Virus record (IMG/VR): IMGVR_UViG_3300035204_002103
Span: 1-64,000 of that record
From: a virus
DNA: 64,000 bases
Strand: one strand, 5' to 3'
Both the position numbers and the translations under genes were made by a program. The notes beneath the pieces were generated by a model, which did no database searches, was not told the DNA's origin, and saw nothing but the letters and a program-made list of their open reading frames with translations. Positions 1 through 8,267 of this stretch are shown here, piece after piece; the first letter of the stretch is position 1; every line of letters begins with the position of its first letter.

Positions 1-1
1 A

Positions 2-253
2 GATACGGGTGCCACAGGTCCAGCGGGTAATGATGGCGCTGACGGTAGCGATGGCGCTGACGGTAGCGATGGAGCCGCAGGAAGCACAGGCGCTCAGGGA
101 AATACAGGTGCTACAGGTGCTCAGGGAGATACGGGTGCCACAGGTCCAGCGGGTAATGATGGCGCTGACGGTAGCGATGGCGCTGACGGTAGCGATGGAG
201 CCGCAGGAAGCACAGGCGCTCAGGGAAATACAGGTGCTACAGGTGCTCAGGGA
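2..253 (+). repeat. Two tandem 126-bp repeats in the collagen-like gene
   Basis: Bases 2-127 and 128-253 are the same 126-bp (42-codon) unit and look identical at base level by eye. The phase suggests further units lie left of the window. Such near-perfect repetition implies recent expansion or ongoing slippage or recombination of the fibre shaft, changing its length in steps of 42 residues. Confidence 0.9.
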
Positions 254-352
254 AATACGGGTGCAGCTGGAACTTCAGTAAATATTACAATTGACACAGG
301 TAATCCTTCGGGAGGAAGCAATGGAGATGTTTGGTATAAGGTATCATCGTAA
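2..352 (+). CDS. Collagen-like fibre protein, 5'-truncated by window edge
   Basis: The frame starting at base 2 encodes uninterrupted Gly-X-Y triplets (such as [15 protein letters not shown]) for about 85 codons, then a short C-terminal segment ending VWYKVSS and a TAA stop. Collagen-like triplets are typical of phage tail-fibre or other surface fibre shafts that trimerise. The start lies left of the window. The stop overlaps the ATG of the next gene (TAATG), so the two are probably co-translated virion genes. An ATG-initiated frame at base 9 has no Gly triplets and is a shadow. Confidence 0.85.
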   Translation, partial: DTGATGPAGNDGADGSDGADGSDGAAGSTGAQGNTGATGAQGDTGATGPAGNDGADGSDGADGSDGAAGSTGAQGNTGATGAQGNTGAAGTSVNITIDTGNPSGGSNGDVWYKVSS

Positions 353-672
353 TGAGCAATCATATAAATGACAATGGAACATGGAAAGAAATTTCCAGTT
401 TACATGTAAATGACGGTGGAACATGGAAAGAAGCAACTAAGGCTTGGAAAAATGTAAACGGTACTTGGACTTTATTTTACGATGAAACAACAGCAACTAC
501 GCCGGGCGCCACTACAACAACCACCACCACAACAACGACTGCGGCCCCCGCTACGACAACGACTACGACAACGACAGCAAGTGGCGGTAGCTGTGAAGAA
601 TGTGCTGAGTGGGAAAGTGACCCGATGGGATTCTCGAGTGAATCAGAGTGTGTAATGTATTACGGGTGTTAA
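352..672 (+). CDS. Small probable virion protein with GTWK repeats and Thr-rich linker
   Basis: This 106-residue protein opens with three short repeats of the type NGTWKE/GGTWKE/NGTWTL (about residues 7-42), a pattern seen in phage tail and fibre proteins. A long Thr run (about residues 47-75) follows, then a Cys-containing tail (CEEC and a terminal Cys). The Thr tract looks like a flexible spacer. It directly follows the collagen-like gene with a TAATG overlap. The exact role is not recognised. Confidence 0.7.
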   Translation: MSNHINDNGTWKEISSLHVNDGGTWKEATKAWKNVNGTWTLFYDETTATTPGATTTTTTTTTTAAPATTTTTTTTASGGSCEECAEWESDPMGFSSESECVMYYGC

Positions 673-681
673 ATTTTAAAC

Positions 682-870
682 ATGAAACAACAAGACTTGG
701 TAATTAACAATATACCTGTTGTTCTTAATATTAATGAAGACAACTGGACAAGTACCAGTGTCTACATACTTAAACCTGACGCAACATCATGGGAGGCTTT
801 AGATATTATTAATTATTTATATGAAGAAGGATTCATATTAGATAGAAGAATAAAATATAAAATAGTGTAA
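682..870 (+). CDS. Small protein, paralogue of the gene at 38278
   Basis: A 62-residue protein without a recognised domain. Its C-terminal half (YLYEEGFILDRR) matches the small protein at 38278 (YLYQEGFIKKDE), and the N-terminal LVINNIPVVL resembles LVMNGLKVRL there. The two are therefore diverged paralogues about 37 kb apart. Function unknown. Confidence 0.6.
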   Translation: MKQQDLVINNIPVVLNINEDNWTSTSVYILKPDATSWEALDIINYLYEEGFILDRRIKYKIV

Positions 871-882
871 TTATTAAAGTAA

Positions 883-1089
883 ATGACTCATCCTATGAAC
901 ATGCCTTACATATCACTACAGACAGCCTTTAAGGTAATTGATGAGGTTGTTAATGATTATAGTGATATGCTTCACAATGGTAAAAATCCAGAAGAAAAAC
1001 ACGTAGGAAGAATTGGTGTGACCGCTACCTTAAAAATAAAAAAATCTCTCCTAAAAGAAATTAAAAGGAGAGAAAGAGATTTTGATTAA
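883..1089 (+). CDS. Small hypothetical protein
   Basis: A 68-residue protein with a Lys/Arg-rich C-terminus. It is preceded by a GTGTAAT box at 865-871 (11 nt before ATG). It ends four bases from the end of the convergent minus-strand operon, so its 3' end marks a switch in gene orientation. No domain recognised. Confidence 0.55.
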   Translation: MTHPMNMPYISLQTAFKVIDEVVNDYSDMLHNGKNPEEKHVGRIGVTATLKIKKSLLKEIKRRERDFD

Positions 1090-1093
1090 ATCT

Positions 1094-1801
1094 TTATTTT
1101 TTGATCTTTTTAATTCTTTCGATTAATTCAAAAACTTTTGGCTTTGAGATGTCTTCCAAGGTGTTTATAGACGAAGCTTTTTCATACCCATCGTTTTCTA
1201 AACGAGTCTTAAGCTTGTCGAAAGTTATACCTTTATCTTTCATTATATTCCTAAGTAAAGAAATAGGATTTGCTTGATTTTCTTCACCAGAGTCTTGGTC
1301 TAATGGAAACTTCATACCGGATCCGGGAAGCTCCTCTTGACCAACGATATTAATTTTAAGAAAATTACGAACACAACGTACGAACGCTCTGTTCTCTGCG
1401 ATAGGGCCAAGAAAAAACTTAGCAAAGCTTTGGGTATTGTTTGGTGAAGCGTCTCCTATACCGGAAAAGGTAACTTCACGACCCTCTGTTTCGTAATTTG
1501 GAATCCAATTCATCGTGCATGTAGCGACGACATAATCTGGGGAAGGAGTCCTAACGTCATAACATACAGACGTATATCCCCTAATTTGAGCAAGCTCTTT
1601 AATTCCTCCAAGAAGAATAATTAAGTCTTTATCGTCTAAGTTATTGACATCTGTTTCTGAGGTTTTTTGTCTGTTAGGAACAAGGTGTTCCTGTTTAACC
1701 ATCTTCCTCCAATCAACAAAACCAAGCTCATTGAAAACATATTTTACGGATGAGCCTGAAATTAATCCGTTGTCATCTCTTTTAATTTTTTTTAGTTTCA
1801 T
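1094..1801 (-). CDS. Putative ssDNA-annealing (recombination) protein
   Basis: A 235-residue protein just downstream of the SSB-like gene (4-nt gap). The central block has YVVATCTMNW, then FSGIGDASPNN, then an AENRAFVRCVRNFL helix. This order (beta strands, 'GIGDA', then a helix with Ala/Arg/Val spacing) resembles Rad52-like and Red-beta-like phage annealases. The C-terminus (about residues 180-235) is a separate helical segment, as such proteins often have for binding SSB. Identification is by pattern only. An alternative is a replication accessory protein of unknown fold. Confidence 0.45.
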   Translation of the reverse strand: MKLKKIKRDDNGLISGSSVKYVFNELGFVDWRKMVKQEHLVPNRQKTSETDVNNLDDKDLIILLGGIKELAQIRGYTSVCYDVRTPSPDYVVATCTMNWIPNYETEGREVTFSGIGDASPNNTQSFAKFFLGPIAENRAFVRCVRNFLKINIVGQEELPGSGMKFPLDQDSGEENQANPISLLRNIMKDKGITFDKLKTRLENDGYEKASSINTLEDISKPKVFELIERIKKIKK

Positions 1802-1805
1802 AATT

Positions 1806-2399
1806 TTACCAGAGATCGTCTTCGTCTTCTATTTCTGTAACTTCATTAACAACTTCTTGTTGTTGCTGCTGCTGTCTCTCTTGATTTTTCCTAAAGGAAG
1901 CTTCCATGGCTTTATCTGTTAAAGCAAAGCTCTCGTTTAGGAGATATACCAAGTGCTCTCTAAGAAGTTTTCCTTCAGCGAAGGTTAGCCCTATGACATA
2001 GCTTTGTTTATTAGTTGAATCTTCTTTAGATTCTCTAGTCACTCTAAAAGAAAAACCCTTCTGCTCTGTCCCTTCGATCCATTCGCCTTCCTCTGTTTTA
2101 GTCTTTGGCGTATAAGGTCCAAAACTAAATCTGACTACTTGATTGCTTCCATGATATCCGGAAATTTCTGTATTCCTGTCAACTGAATCGATGATAGAGG
2201 CAATCTCTGTCTGACTAAATTTAATATTTACGTTTTTTCCTTCGACCTTTTTATTTTTCTGAAAGGAGCCGATTTTCCGAGAGCTGTCCCAAGAATCCTG
2301 CTTAATTAAATTAGAGAAGAAAGAATTATCTCTTTTATTGAGATAAAAGGACATAGCAGTGCCCGTTACTTTCGGGGTTGGTTTGTAAAAACTTATCAT
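1806..2399 (-). CDS. Putative single-stranded-DNA-binding protein
   Basis: A 197-residue protein at the head of the SSB-annealase pair. It ends in an acidic tail closed by an aromatic residue (TEIEDEDDLW), the hallmark of phage and bacterial SSBs that recruit partners through the tail. A Gln-rich stretch (about residues 172-182) links body and tail. The body has several aromatic/basic strands but no recognisable OB signature; a PC4/whirly-type fold is possible. It is expressed from a strong-looking promoter at 2406-2433 whose -10 is 6 nt from ATG, so the mRNA is probably leaderless. Confidence 0.55.
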   Translation of the reverse strand: MISFYKPTPKVTGTAMSFYLNKRDNSFFSNLIKQDSWDSSRKIGSFQKNKKVEGKNVNIKFSQTEIASIIDSVDRNTEISGYHGSNQVVRFSFGPYTPKTKTEEGEWIEGTEQKGFSFRVTRESKEDSTNKQSYVIGLTFAEGKLLREHLVYLLNESFALTDKAMEASFRKNQERQQQQQQEVVNEVTEIEDEDDLW

Positions 2400-2405
2400 A
2401 TTATG

Positions 2406-2433
2406 AGTATAGGGGTTTTTTTATTAATGTCAA
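2406..2433 (-). promoter_or_regulatory. Sigma-70-type promoter, predicted leaderless start
   Basis: On the minus strand: TTGACA (2433-2428), 16-nt spacer, TATACT (2411-2406), then 6 nt to the ATG at 2399. The -35 box overlaps the last codons of the polymerase gene at 2430. Confidence 0.75.
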
Positions 2434-5009
2434 GCATCTTTTAGGTCAGATAGCTTGGTGTAAATTTTATTGGTTTGGATGGCTATTCTATCCGCAAAAA
2501 CTACTTCATCCTTTTTCTTCCCACTTACTATTATAATGTTGTCTGCTTCCGGTGGGTTATTTGCGTTTTCTGACATCATATTTTCTAGCCTATTCGAGAA
2601 GATCATTACTTTCATGTTAGCTGTTTCGTCTTTTACAAAGATTTTCATGTATTGATTATCGTTTCTAGACTTACCGAAATAAGGCTTATCTTCAATTGAG
2701 CCAACGAATGCTACCGTTTCATCAACATCGGCATCTTCCACTTCTCTTAAGGTGTATAACCCTGTCCTTTTGTCTTCGAAAATATCTTTTAATGTCTTTC
2801 CGCAAGTATAACCTAGTAAGTGGTTCTCATAATACCAGTTTGCAAATGACTCTGAATATTTATTTTTAAAATAAATTTGTTTATAAGGCTCTGATTTCTT
2901 TTTAATAGTTTTTAGCCTAGTGTCTTTTACCATGGGTTTACCTTTATCGTCTTTTTTATTGGATAGACTCTTAACTATTTCTACTAAATCAAAATCAAAT
3001 TTTTGAGCCATTGAAAGTGCTGCGGCCTTTTCTTTTTTAGTGAGAATGTTCCATAGTTGTGCCTCATAAACTATTTTACTGCGAGATATTTGAAACCCCT
3101 CAAAAGTTCCAGCCTGAATTAAGGCGGATAAAATACCAATAGTAAGCCCCGACTCTTTAGCTCCCTCAAAAACTTCGAATTTAGTGGAATAATTATTCTT
3201 AAAGTTGTTTAGCTTTTCAATTGATTTTTCTGATATTCCCTTGATAGATAGTAGTCCGAATCTAATGTTTTTATCTTCGATGCTAAAGTCCATATCTGAT
3301 TTTACGATATGAGGGCGTAAAAGCTCTACCCCAAAGTAAGACATCTCTCTTTGTATTTTAGAAATTTCTTGGATTGGATCTGGCTCGTGCCTTGTCATTT
3401 TAAGCAAGCTCAAGAAAAATTGTTGAGGGTACTTGAATTTAAGATATACAGTCGTTGCCGCTAAGGCAGCGTATGAAATGGAGTGAGACTTGTTAAAGGA
3501 GTAGTTCGCTGAGTCTTCTAATAAACTCCATAGAATGTCACCTATTTTAGTATCAAGATTATTATCTTTTACTTTGCTTTTAATTTTCTTTTTCCATTTC
3601 CTTACTTCAGAAACCTTCTTTTTGCCGACGATACGACGAAGTAGTTCGGCTTCATCTAGACTAAAGCCAACCTTGTTAGCCATCTTCATTAACTGTTCTT
3701 GATAGAGCGCGACTCCTCCTGTCGAGGACAAGATATCGTCAAAAAATGGATGAATAGATTTAGTTTCCCCCGTATTAACGTATTCAGCGTATTGATCTAC
3801 AAAAGCCAATGCTCCGGGGCGAGCCAAGGCTAGTACCCCGCTTAATTCTTCTAGGTTTTTAGGTTTAACTTTTTGACATACTCGAAAATTCGTATCCGCC
3901 TCGATCTGAAATAACCCGTGAGGTGTCCTAAGGTGTTGTAGATTATCGTATATCAAGTTATCCGTTAAATCTATGTCAGATATTTCAATGCCAACATTCT
4001 TGCATACATCATCGACAACAGAAACTGCTCGAAGACCAAGTATATCAAGCTTAACATTAAACATGGAAACCCAATTCATATCGTAAGACGATACAAAGCT
4101 TTTCTTATCTGAAGTTAGTTCTGTCGGGCAACTGTCTTCCATCATGTCATGAGAAAGAGATATCGCTGAGGGGTGTACTCCTTTGTTCTTGTTAAGGCTT
4201 TTTATTTTAAGGGCAATTTCGTAGCACTCTCTATTTTCGTCACACCACGATCTGAATTCAGGTTCTTCAGCGTAAGCTTCTTTCAGGTCTTTAACTTGAC
4301 CAAAAACTTTTGGAATAAGAGCGGAGACTTTATTCATTTCTTGCTCTGACTTAGAGGCTACTACTTTACCACATTCCTTCATACAAAGTTTACCGCTTAA
4401 GGTATTTAATGTGATTATTTTAGATGTTTTACCTTTGAATTTGTTTTCTAAAAACTCTAAAACTTTTTGTCTGTTGTAGTAACAGATATCTAAATCAACA
4501 TCCATCATTAGAGATCCATCTAGGTAAGTGATTCCATCTACAATAGTTTTCTTTGCTCTAATTTTTGAAATGAACCTCTCAAAATACAAGCCGTATTCTA
4601 ATGGGTCTATCTTGGTGACATCCATTAGGTAAAGGAGTAGACTTCCCGCTGCAGAGCCTCTACCAATACCTGTTGGAATTTTTTCTTTTTTGCAAAAGTT
4701 AATTACTTCCCAAACAAGTAAAAGGTAGTCAACAAAACCTAAATCTTTGACTGTTTTTAGCTCGTATTGTATTCTCTCTGCGTATTCGGACTTATGTTCT
4801 TTCCGTATATTGCTCCATATTTTTTCTCTACCAGAATCGCATAAGGCCTCTAAAAAATCTTCGTTAGTTATATCTTCGCTTACTCCCAATTTCCTTTTAT
4901 CTTCATCGCTAACCGTAAAGGAAGGGAGTCTTACCCCATGTATACCAAGGTCAAGCTTATCAAAGTTGTCTGTAAAATTAGCCATTGTTTTTATAAGTCT
5001 ATCATCCAT
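2430..5009 (-). CDS. dnaE: DNA polymerase III alpha, polymerase part (split dnaE)
   Basis: An 859-residue C-family polymerase without its PHP domain. It has the palm GIGRGSAAGS motif (about residues 114-123), the catalytic Asp motif MDVDLDICY (about 169-177), the third Asp in LDILGL, then thumb/fingers, helix-hairpin-helix region and a C-terminal OB-fold segment (about 760-830). Its first residues align with the point where the upstream PHP fragment at 7483-8232 stops, so little or no sequence is missing. It overlaps the DnaQ-like gene by 19 nt and is the last gene of the split-dnaE operon. Confidence 0.9.
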   Translation of the reverse strand: MDDRLIKTMANFTDNFDKLDLGIHGVRLPSFTVSDEDKRKLGVSEDITNEDFLEALCDSGREKIWSNIRKEHKSEYAERIQYELKTVKDLGFVDYLLLVWEVINFCKKEKIPTGIGRGSAAGSLLLYLMDVTKIDPLEYGLYFERFISKIRAKKTIVDGITYLDGSLMMDVDLDICYYNRQKVLEFLENKFKGKTSKIITLNTLSGKLCMKECGKVVASKSEQEMNKVSALIPKVFGQVKDLKEAYAEEPEFRSWCDENRECYEIALKIKSLNKNKGVHPSAISLSHDMMEDSCPTELTSDKKSFVSSYDMNWVSMFNVKLDILGLRAVSVVDDVCKNVGIEISDIDLTDNLIYDNLQHLRTPHGLFQIEADTNFRVCQKVKPKNLEELSGVLALARPGALAFVDQYAEYVNTGETKSIHPFFDDILSSTGGVALYQEQLMKMANKVGFSLDEAELLRRIVGKKKVSEVRKWKKKIKSKVKDNNLDTKIGDILWSLLEDSANYSFNKSHSISYAALAATTVYLKFKYPQQFFLSLLKMTRHEPDPIQEISKIQREMSYFGVELLRPHIVKSDMDFSIEDKNIRFGLLSIKGISEKSIEKLNNFKNNYSTKFEVFEGAKESGLTIGILSALIQAGTFEGFQISRSKIVYEAQLWNILTKKEKAAALSMAQKFDFDLVEIVKSLSNKKDDKGKPMVKDTRLKTIKKKSEPYKQIYFKNKYSESFANWYYENHLLGYTCGKTLKDIFEDKRTGLYTLREVEDADVDETVAFVGSIEDKPYFGKSRNDNQYMKIFVKDETANMKVMIFSNRLENMMSENANNPPEADNIIIVSGKKKDEVVFADRIAIQTNKIYTKLSDLKDA

Positions 5010-5629
5010 TTAATTTTATTCCAAACCTTTACGTTTAATTCTAGGTCAACTATAGCGTCATGTAAATTATCGTAATCGTGATCAATTTCGTATTCTTTTC
5101 CTAACGCAGTTAGGTTTGTCCTAACCCCTCTTCTTCTTTCGCTATACATTTTATATTGATATTCGAGAAAATTATCCCCCGGTTTATAATAGTTTCCGAA
5201 CTTCAATCCACGCGCTATACAGTTCGTGTCTATGACTTTTTCTACTAAATGCTTGTATGGCTTGCCCATATATTTGTAAAAGTCCTTTAATAAATATAAA
5301 TCAAACCCAAGAAAATTATGACCAACGATGTGGTCACAATTATCTAGCCAATCTTCTACCGTGGGGAAAACCTCTTCTGGGGGTAGCCCCTTTTTTTCTA
5401 AAACCTTAGGATTAAATTTAGTTATCCTTGCTGCGTCTGCGCTAATTTTTAAATGAGTATCCCACTTTATGTAAAAGTTTTTAGAAGACGTAGCTTTGTC
5501 CGCCACTACTTTAATCATGCCAATTTGCCAAGGAAGGTTATGGCATGAGTTAAGGCAAAGATTCAGTGTTTCGCAATCGAGAAAAACGTATTCTTTTTCT
5601 TTATCAAATCTTAAAAATTGTTCATCCAT
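4991..5629 (-). CDS. DnaQ-like 3'-5' proofreading exonuclease
   Basis: A 212-residue DEDDh exonuclease. Visible motifs: ExoI FLDCET (about residues 16-21), ExoII GHNFLGFDLYLL (about 101-112), and ExoIII with the DEDDh His in LHDAIVDLELN (about 190-200). It should supply proofreading for the alpha subunit encoded next to it; a 19-nt overlap suggests translational coupling. It sits inside the split dnaE locus together with two homing nucleases. Confidence 0.85.
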   Translation of the reverse strand: MDEQFLRFDKEKEYVFLDCETLNLCLNSCHNLPWQIGMIKVVADKATSSKNFYIKWDTHLKISADAARITKFNPKVLEKKGLPPEEVFPTVEDWLDNCDHIVGHNFLGFDLYLLKDFYKYMGKPYKHLVEKVIDTNCIARGLKFGNYYKPGDNFLEYQYKMYSERRRGVRTNLTALGKEYEIDHDYDNLHDAIVDLELNVKVWNKIKWMIDL

Positions 5630-5635
5630 AATTAG

Positions 5636-6607
5636 TTATAAGTTATAAAACATTGCGTTACTATCTTTCCAGTCCTCCACGTTAAGGCAGGTCCAACCCT
5701 CTTTACTTTTTTTAGATTTTCCAGTCCTTAAGGAAAATATTTGAGCATAGCTTATCGTGTGTTTTTTTGCAAACTCTTTAGCATTATTGTTTTTAACTTT
5801 GTGTATTTCGCCGTCTGGACCTTTAAATATCATTAAACGATTCTGTCTACTTATAATTCTTTTAGAGTATTCAAGGGCCTCTAGCGCTTTCTCATACTTT
5901 CTGTTCATGCGCGTTTCTTCTGTGGAATTTTCATATAAATATTCTAGAAGAAGCTTAATTGATAAACCTTTACTTACTGTTAAGACACAAAACGGCTTTT
6001 CTATGTCCTCTTGGGAATGCTCTCTTTCTTCCATATAATAAGAAAATTCTTTTCCGAAAATTTTCTTTAATTTTTTCCCTAAACCATTAATAAAATACCA
6101 AGAACCAGCAAAGGCAACTGTCCAGTTACATAAGATTTGCCCATTTTTATATGCCGTTCCTTTTTTGCAAGCAATGCTCCCGTCTCCATCTAAATACCCC
6201 CTAAGATAATGGTTAAGTAATTTATCTGATACTTGAGATCGTTTTGGAAATTCATGCCTTAAAGTTTTACGAGGCCCGCATTCTAATTTAGATAGGTTTA
6301 GAAGCGTATTCTCATCGGAAAATTGAAATCTACATCTACGGGCCGCAATCCCACTCCCAAGCAAATGATTCGTCGGAAGGTTCTGCGCAACTTTGTTTGG
6401 TATGCCTGTAAACTTGGCAAATTTTTTAAGGTGATCCGCGTCTGAGGCCTGTAGGCACAACTCTATTTTAGAAGAGGAATAAGTGGTCCCATTAGCGTGT
6501 AACCACTTAGACTTATAAACGCTTCCATCCGCTGTAAGGAAACCTAACCAGTAGGCTTCTTCTGGGTTTCTTATTTTTTCAAATAAATTATAATTATTTT
6601 TCTTCAT
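5636..6607 (-). CDS. LAGLIDADG homing endonuclease (free-standing)
   Basis: A 323-residue protein with two LAGLIDADG-type helices, WLGFLTADGS (about residues 19-28) and LRGYLDGDGS (about 135-144), the usual two-repeat monomeric arrangement. The C-terminal region (KGPDGEIHKVKN... then GWTCL) resembles the DNA-recognition modules (NUMOD-like) of intron-encoded nucleases. It lies between the two dnaE fragments, overlapping the HNH gene by 14 nt. No intron or intein boundary is visible, so it seems to be free-standing. Confidence 0.85.
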   Translation of the reverse strand: MKKNNYNLFEKIRNPEEAYWLGFLTADGSVYKSKWLHANGTTYSSSKIELCLQASDADHLKKFAKFTGIPNKVAQNLPTNHLLGSGIAARRCRFQFSDENTLLNLSKLECGPRKTLRHEFPKRSQVSDKLLNHYLRGYLDGDGSIACKKGTAYKNGQILCNWTVAFAGSWYFINGLGKKLKKIFGKEFSYYMEEREHSQEDIEKPFCVLTVSKGLSIKLLLEYLYENSTEETRMNRKYEKALEALEYSKRIISRQNRLMIFKGPDGEIHKVKNNNAKEFAKKHTISYAQIFSLRTGKSKKSKEGWTCLNVEDWKDSNAMFYNL

Positions 6608-7490
6608 TAAGCTCTAAACCTAGTTTTTTGAATAAGTGCGTTGTCGAGTTATCTGACTTCATCCTGTTCCAAAACCATGATGTTATCTCAACATTGCCTA
6701 AGATATACCCTTCGACTGGGTGAATTTTATCAAGAGAAGGAGCGTGAATATCTTCAAGACCGTTAACCCCTGTTCCATCTTTCGGGACACATTGCGTGTA
6801 GCCGTGGTATTGTAATTTTGGTTCTATGTTAAACAGGCGCTTGAGGTAGGGGCAATATTCCGGTAGTTCAATTTCGTTAATCACTGGCAGGAGTTCTTTT
6901 CTGCCAGCGTACGATATAATTTTTCTTTTTATAAACTCTTTTTTAGTGGGCAAAAGCTGAGCGCATTGTCTAACTATGACGGGTTCCCCTTCTTTGAGGG
7001 TGGCTTTCATTTTGTAAAAGGCATTCATCTTGGGCCGCTTTTTCCCGCTTCGAGTTGTATATTCTCCTTGCCGAAGCATTACGACTTTTTCATCCACCAA
7101 GGGGTAGAATTCCGATGGGTTTGTCTCTGCTGTTTCATACCTTGAGATAAGTTTATCTATTTTGAACTTCTGCCCGAATTCTCCAGAGCCATCGCCGGGA
7201 AGCCTGCTTCTGTTAGGGATTTTTATGCTAAGGAATTTTTCTACCTCATCAAAAAAACAATGAATGCTGTCTTTGTGGCGCTTAAGTAAGATTGCCCTAC
7301 TAAATGGAGCTTTTCCTAGTCGGTGAGCCTGCACGATTTCGTCCATTGTCGGTCCCCTTTGATTGGCTTTTATAAACTCTCTTACCCATATTGCGGACGA
7401 CTTAAAAGTCCCGTATTCTAGATCTCCGGTATAATGAGATCCATCTCTTGGCACTCTTTCAGCTCCGTTATTGTAAGCCTTTTTAGGCAT
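6594..7490 (-). CDS. HNH-type homing endonuclease at the dnaE break
   Basis: A protein of about 298 residues whose C-terminus carries the phage HNH-like signature PSLDKIHPVEGYILGNVEI followed by SWFWNRMKSD. The start at 7490 is preferred because GGAAGG lies 7 nt upstream and it gives an 8-nt overlap with the PHP fragment; an in-frame ATG at 7523 would overlap more. Its position exactly at the end of the PHP fragment makes it the best candidate for the element that split dnaE. Confidence 0.75.
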   Translation of the reverse strand: MPKKAYNNGAERVPRDGSHYTGDLEYGTFKSSAIWVREFIKANQRGPTMDEIVQAHRLGKAPFSRAILLKRHKDSIHCFFDEVEKFLSIKIPNRSRLPGDGSGEFGQKFKIDKLISRYETAETNPSEFYPLVDEKVVMLRQGEYTTRSGKKRPKMNAFYKMKATLKEGEPVIVRQCAQLLPTKKEFIKRKIISYAGRKELLPVINEIELPEYCPYLKRLFNIEPKLQYHGYTQCVPKDGTGVNGLEDIHAPSLDKIHPVEGYILGNVEITSWFWNRMKSDNSTTHLFKKLGLELNEEK

Positions 7491-8232
7491 TTTTTTCCTT
7501 CCAGCTTTCCATGCAGAACTCATTACTTGTCATATGTTCTAGCTCTGGCTTATCGAGAGTACTTCTTTTATTTATGCATCTAAAAGTAAGGTAAGCTTTA
7601 AAGTCTTTTTTATTTCTATAATAAATACTTTGAGCCTTTTGTGTGTTCTTCGATATATTTATTATTTTTTGTTTTATTAAATCGTCGAAAGGTAAATCAT
7701 TGTCTTCGATAAAATACGTGGGGTCTGTAAAGCCAAATTCTGGCACGCAAATGTTATTTTCCAATGTATTTTTAAAAACGTAAGAATCATAGAATGGAAT
7801 AACCATCATAAGTTCTGAGTCGTTCCACATTTCCTTTAGGCTTTTGTAATCAATTCTAGGCTCATAATAAAACCCCTCTCTTGCTGCGTGAGAAAATAAT
7901 TTTATTAGCCTTTTATATCCGTCATTATTTTTTGTGAAAATAATTATCTTGCTGTTGCTTTTAAGGGACTCTGGGGACTTGTCTTGCATGTCCAAGCAAA
8001 CTGTGAGCCTTAAGCCAAAAATTAATTTAATGTTTAATTCGTTTGAATTATTATAGGCCTCTAAAAATCCAGTCATACAGTCTTCTACTAGAACTAAATC
8101 TTTTAAGTTATTATTTTTTGCTATGGAGAAAACAGAGTCAGACTCATCGGGTTCATTGTCAACCAAATTGAGATTAAGTATTGATTTCCCGAGACTGTAA
8201 TGAGTCTTAAATAAAGGTAGCACTCCTTGCAT
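7483..8232 (-). CDS. dnaE: DNA polymerase III alpha, PHP part (split dnaE)
   Basis: A 249-residue protein matching the N-terminal PHP region of DnaE: LFKTHYSLGKSIL near the start (the HTHYSLLDG position), LKLIFGLR-like strands in the middle, AREGFYYEPRIDY, and a final segment MTSNEFCMESWKE that corresponds to the '...FYLKSPEEM' region just before the palm. It stops there, and the rest of the polymerase is encoded 2.5 kb downstream. Several PHP metal ligands appear degenerate, so the role is likely structural. Promoter at 8240-8267. Confidence 0.8.
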   Translation of the reverse strand: MQGVLPLFKTHYSLGKSILNLNLVDNEPDESDSVFSIAKNNNLKDLVLVEDCMTGFLEAYNNSNELNIKLIFGLRLTVCLDMQDKSPESLKSNSKIIIFTKNNDGYKRLIKLFSHAAREGFYYEPRIDYKSLKEMWNDSELMMVIPFYDSYVFKNTLENNICVPEFGFTDPTYFIEDNDLPFDDLIKQKIINISKNTQKAQSIYYRNKKDFKAYLTFRCINKRSTLDKPELEHMTSNEFCMESWKEKNA

Positions 8233-8239
8233 GAACTAT

Positions 8240-8267
8240 ATTATAGTATTTATTTTTGGCAAGTCAA
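8240..8267 (-). promoter_or_regulatory. Sigma-70-type promoter, predicted leaderless start
   Basis: On the minus strand: TTGACT (8267-8262), 16-nt spacer, TATAAT (8245-8240), 7 nt, ATG at 8232. It drives the split-dnaE operon. The -35 overlaps the end of the nuclease gene at 8264. Confidence 0.75.

Noticed and set aside
9-281. ATG-initiated frame over the collagen-like repeats
   Set aside because: The frame at base 2 gives perfect Gly-X-Y triplets and joins the stop at 352; the base-9 frame is a by-product of the repeat.
5009-7490. Group I intron or intein joining the two dnaE parts
   Set aside because: Genes overlap with no space for intron core, each fragment ends in normal stop and start codons, and no intein motifs are seen.
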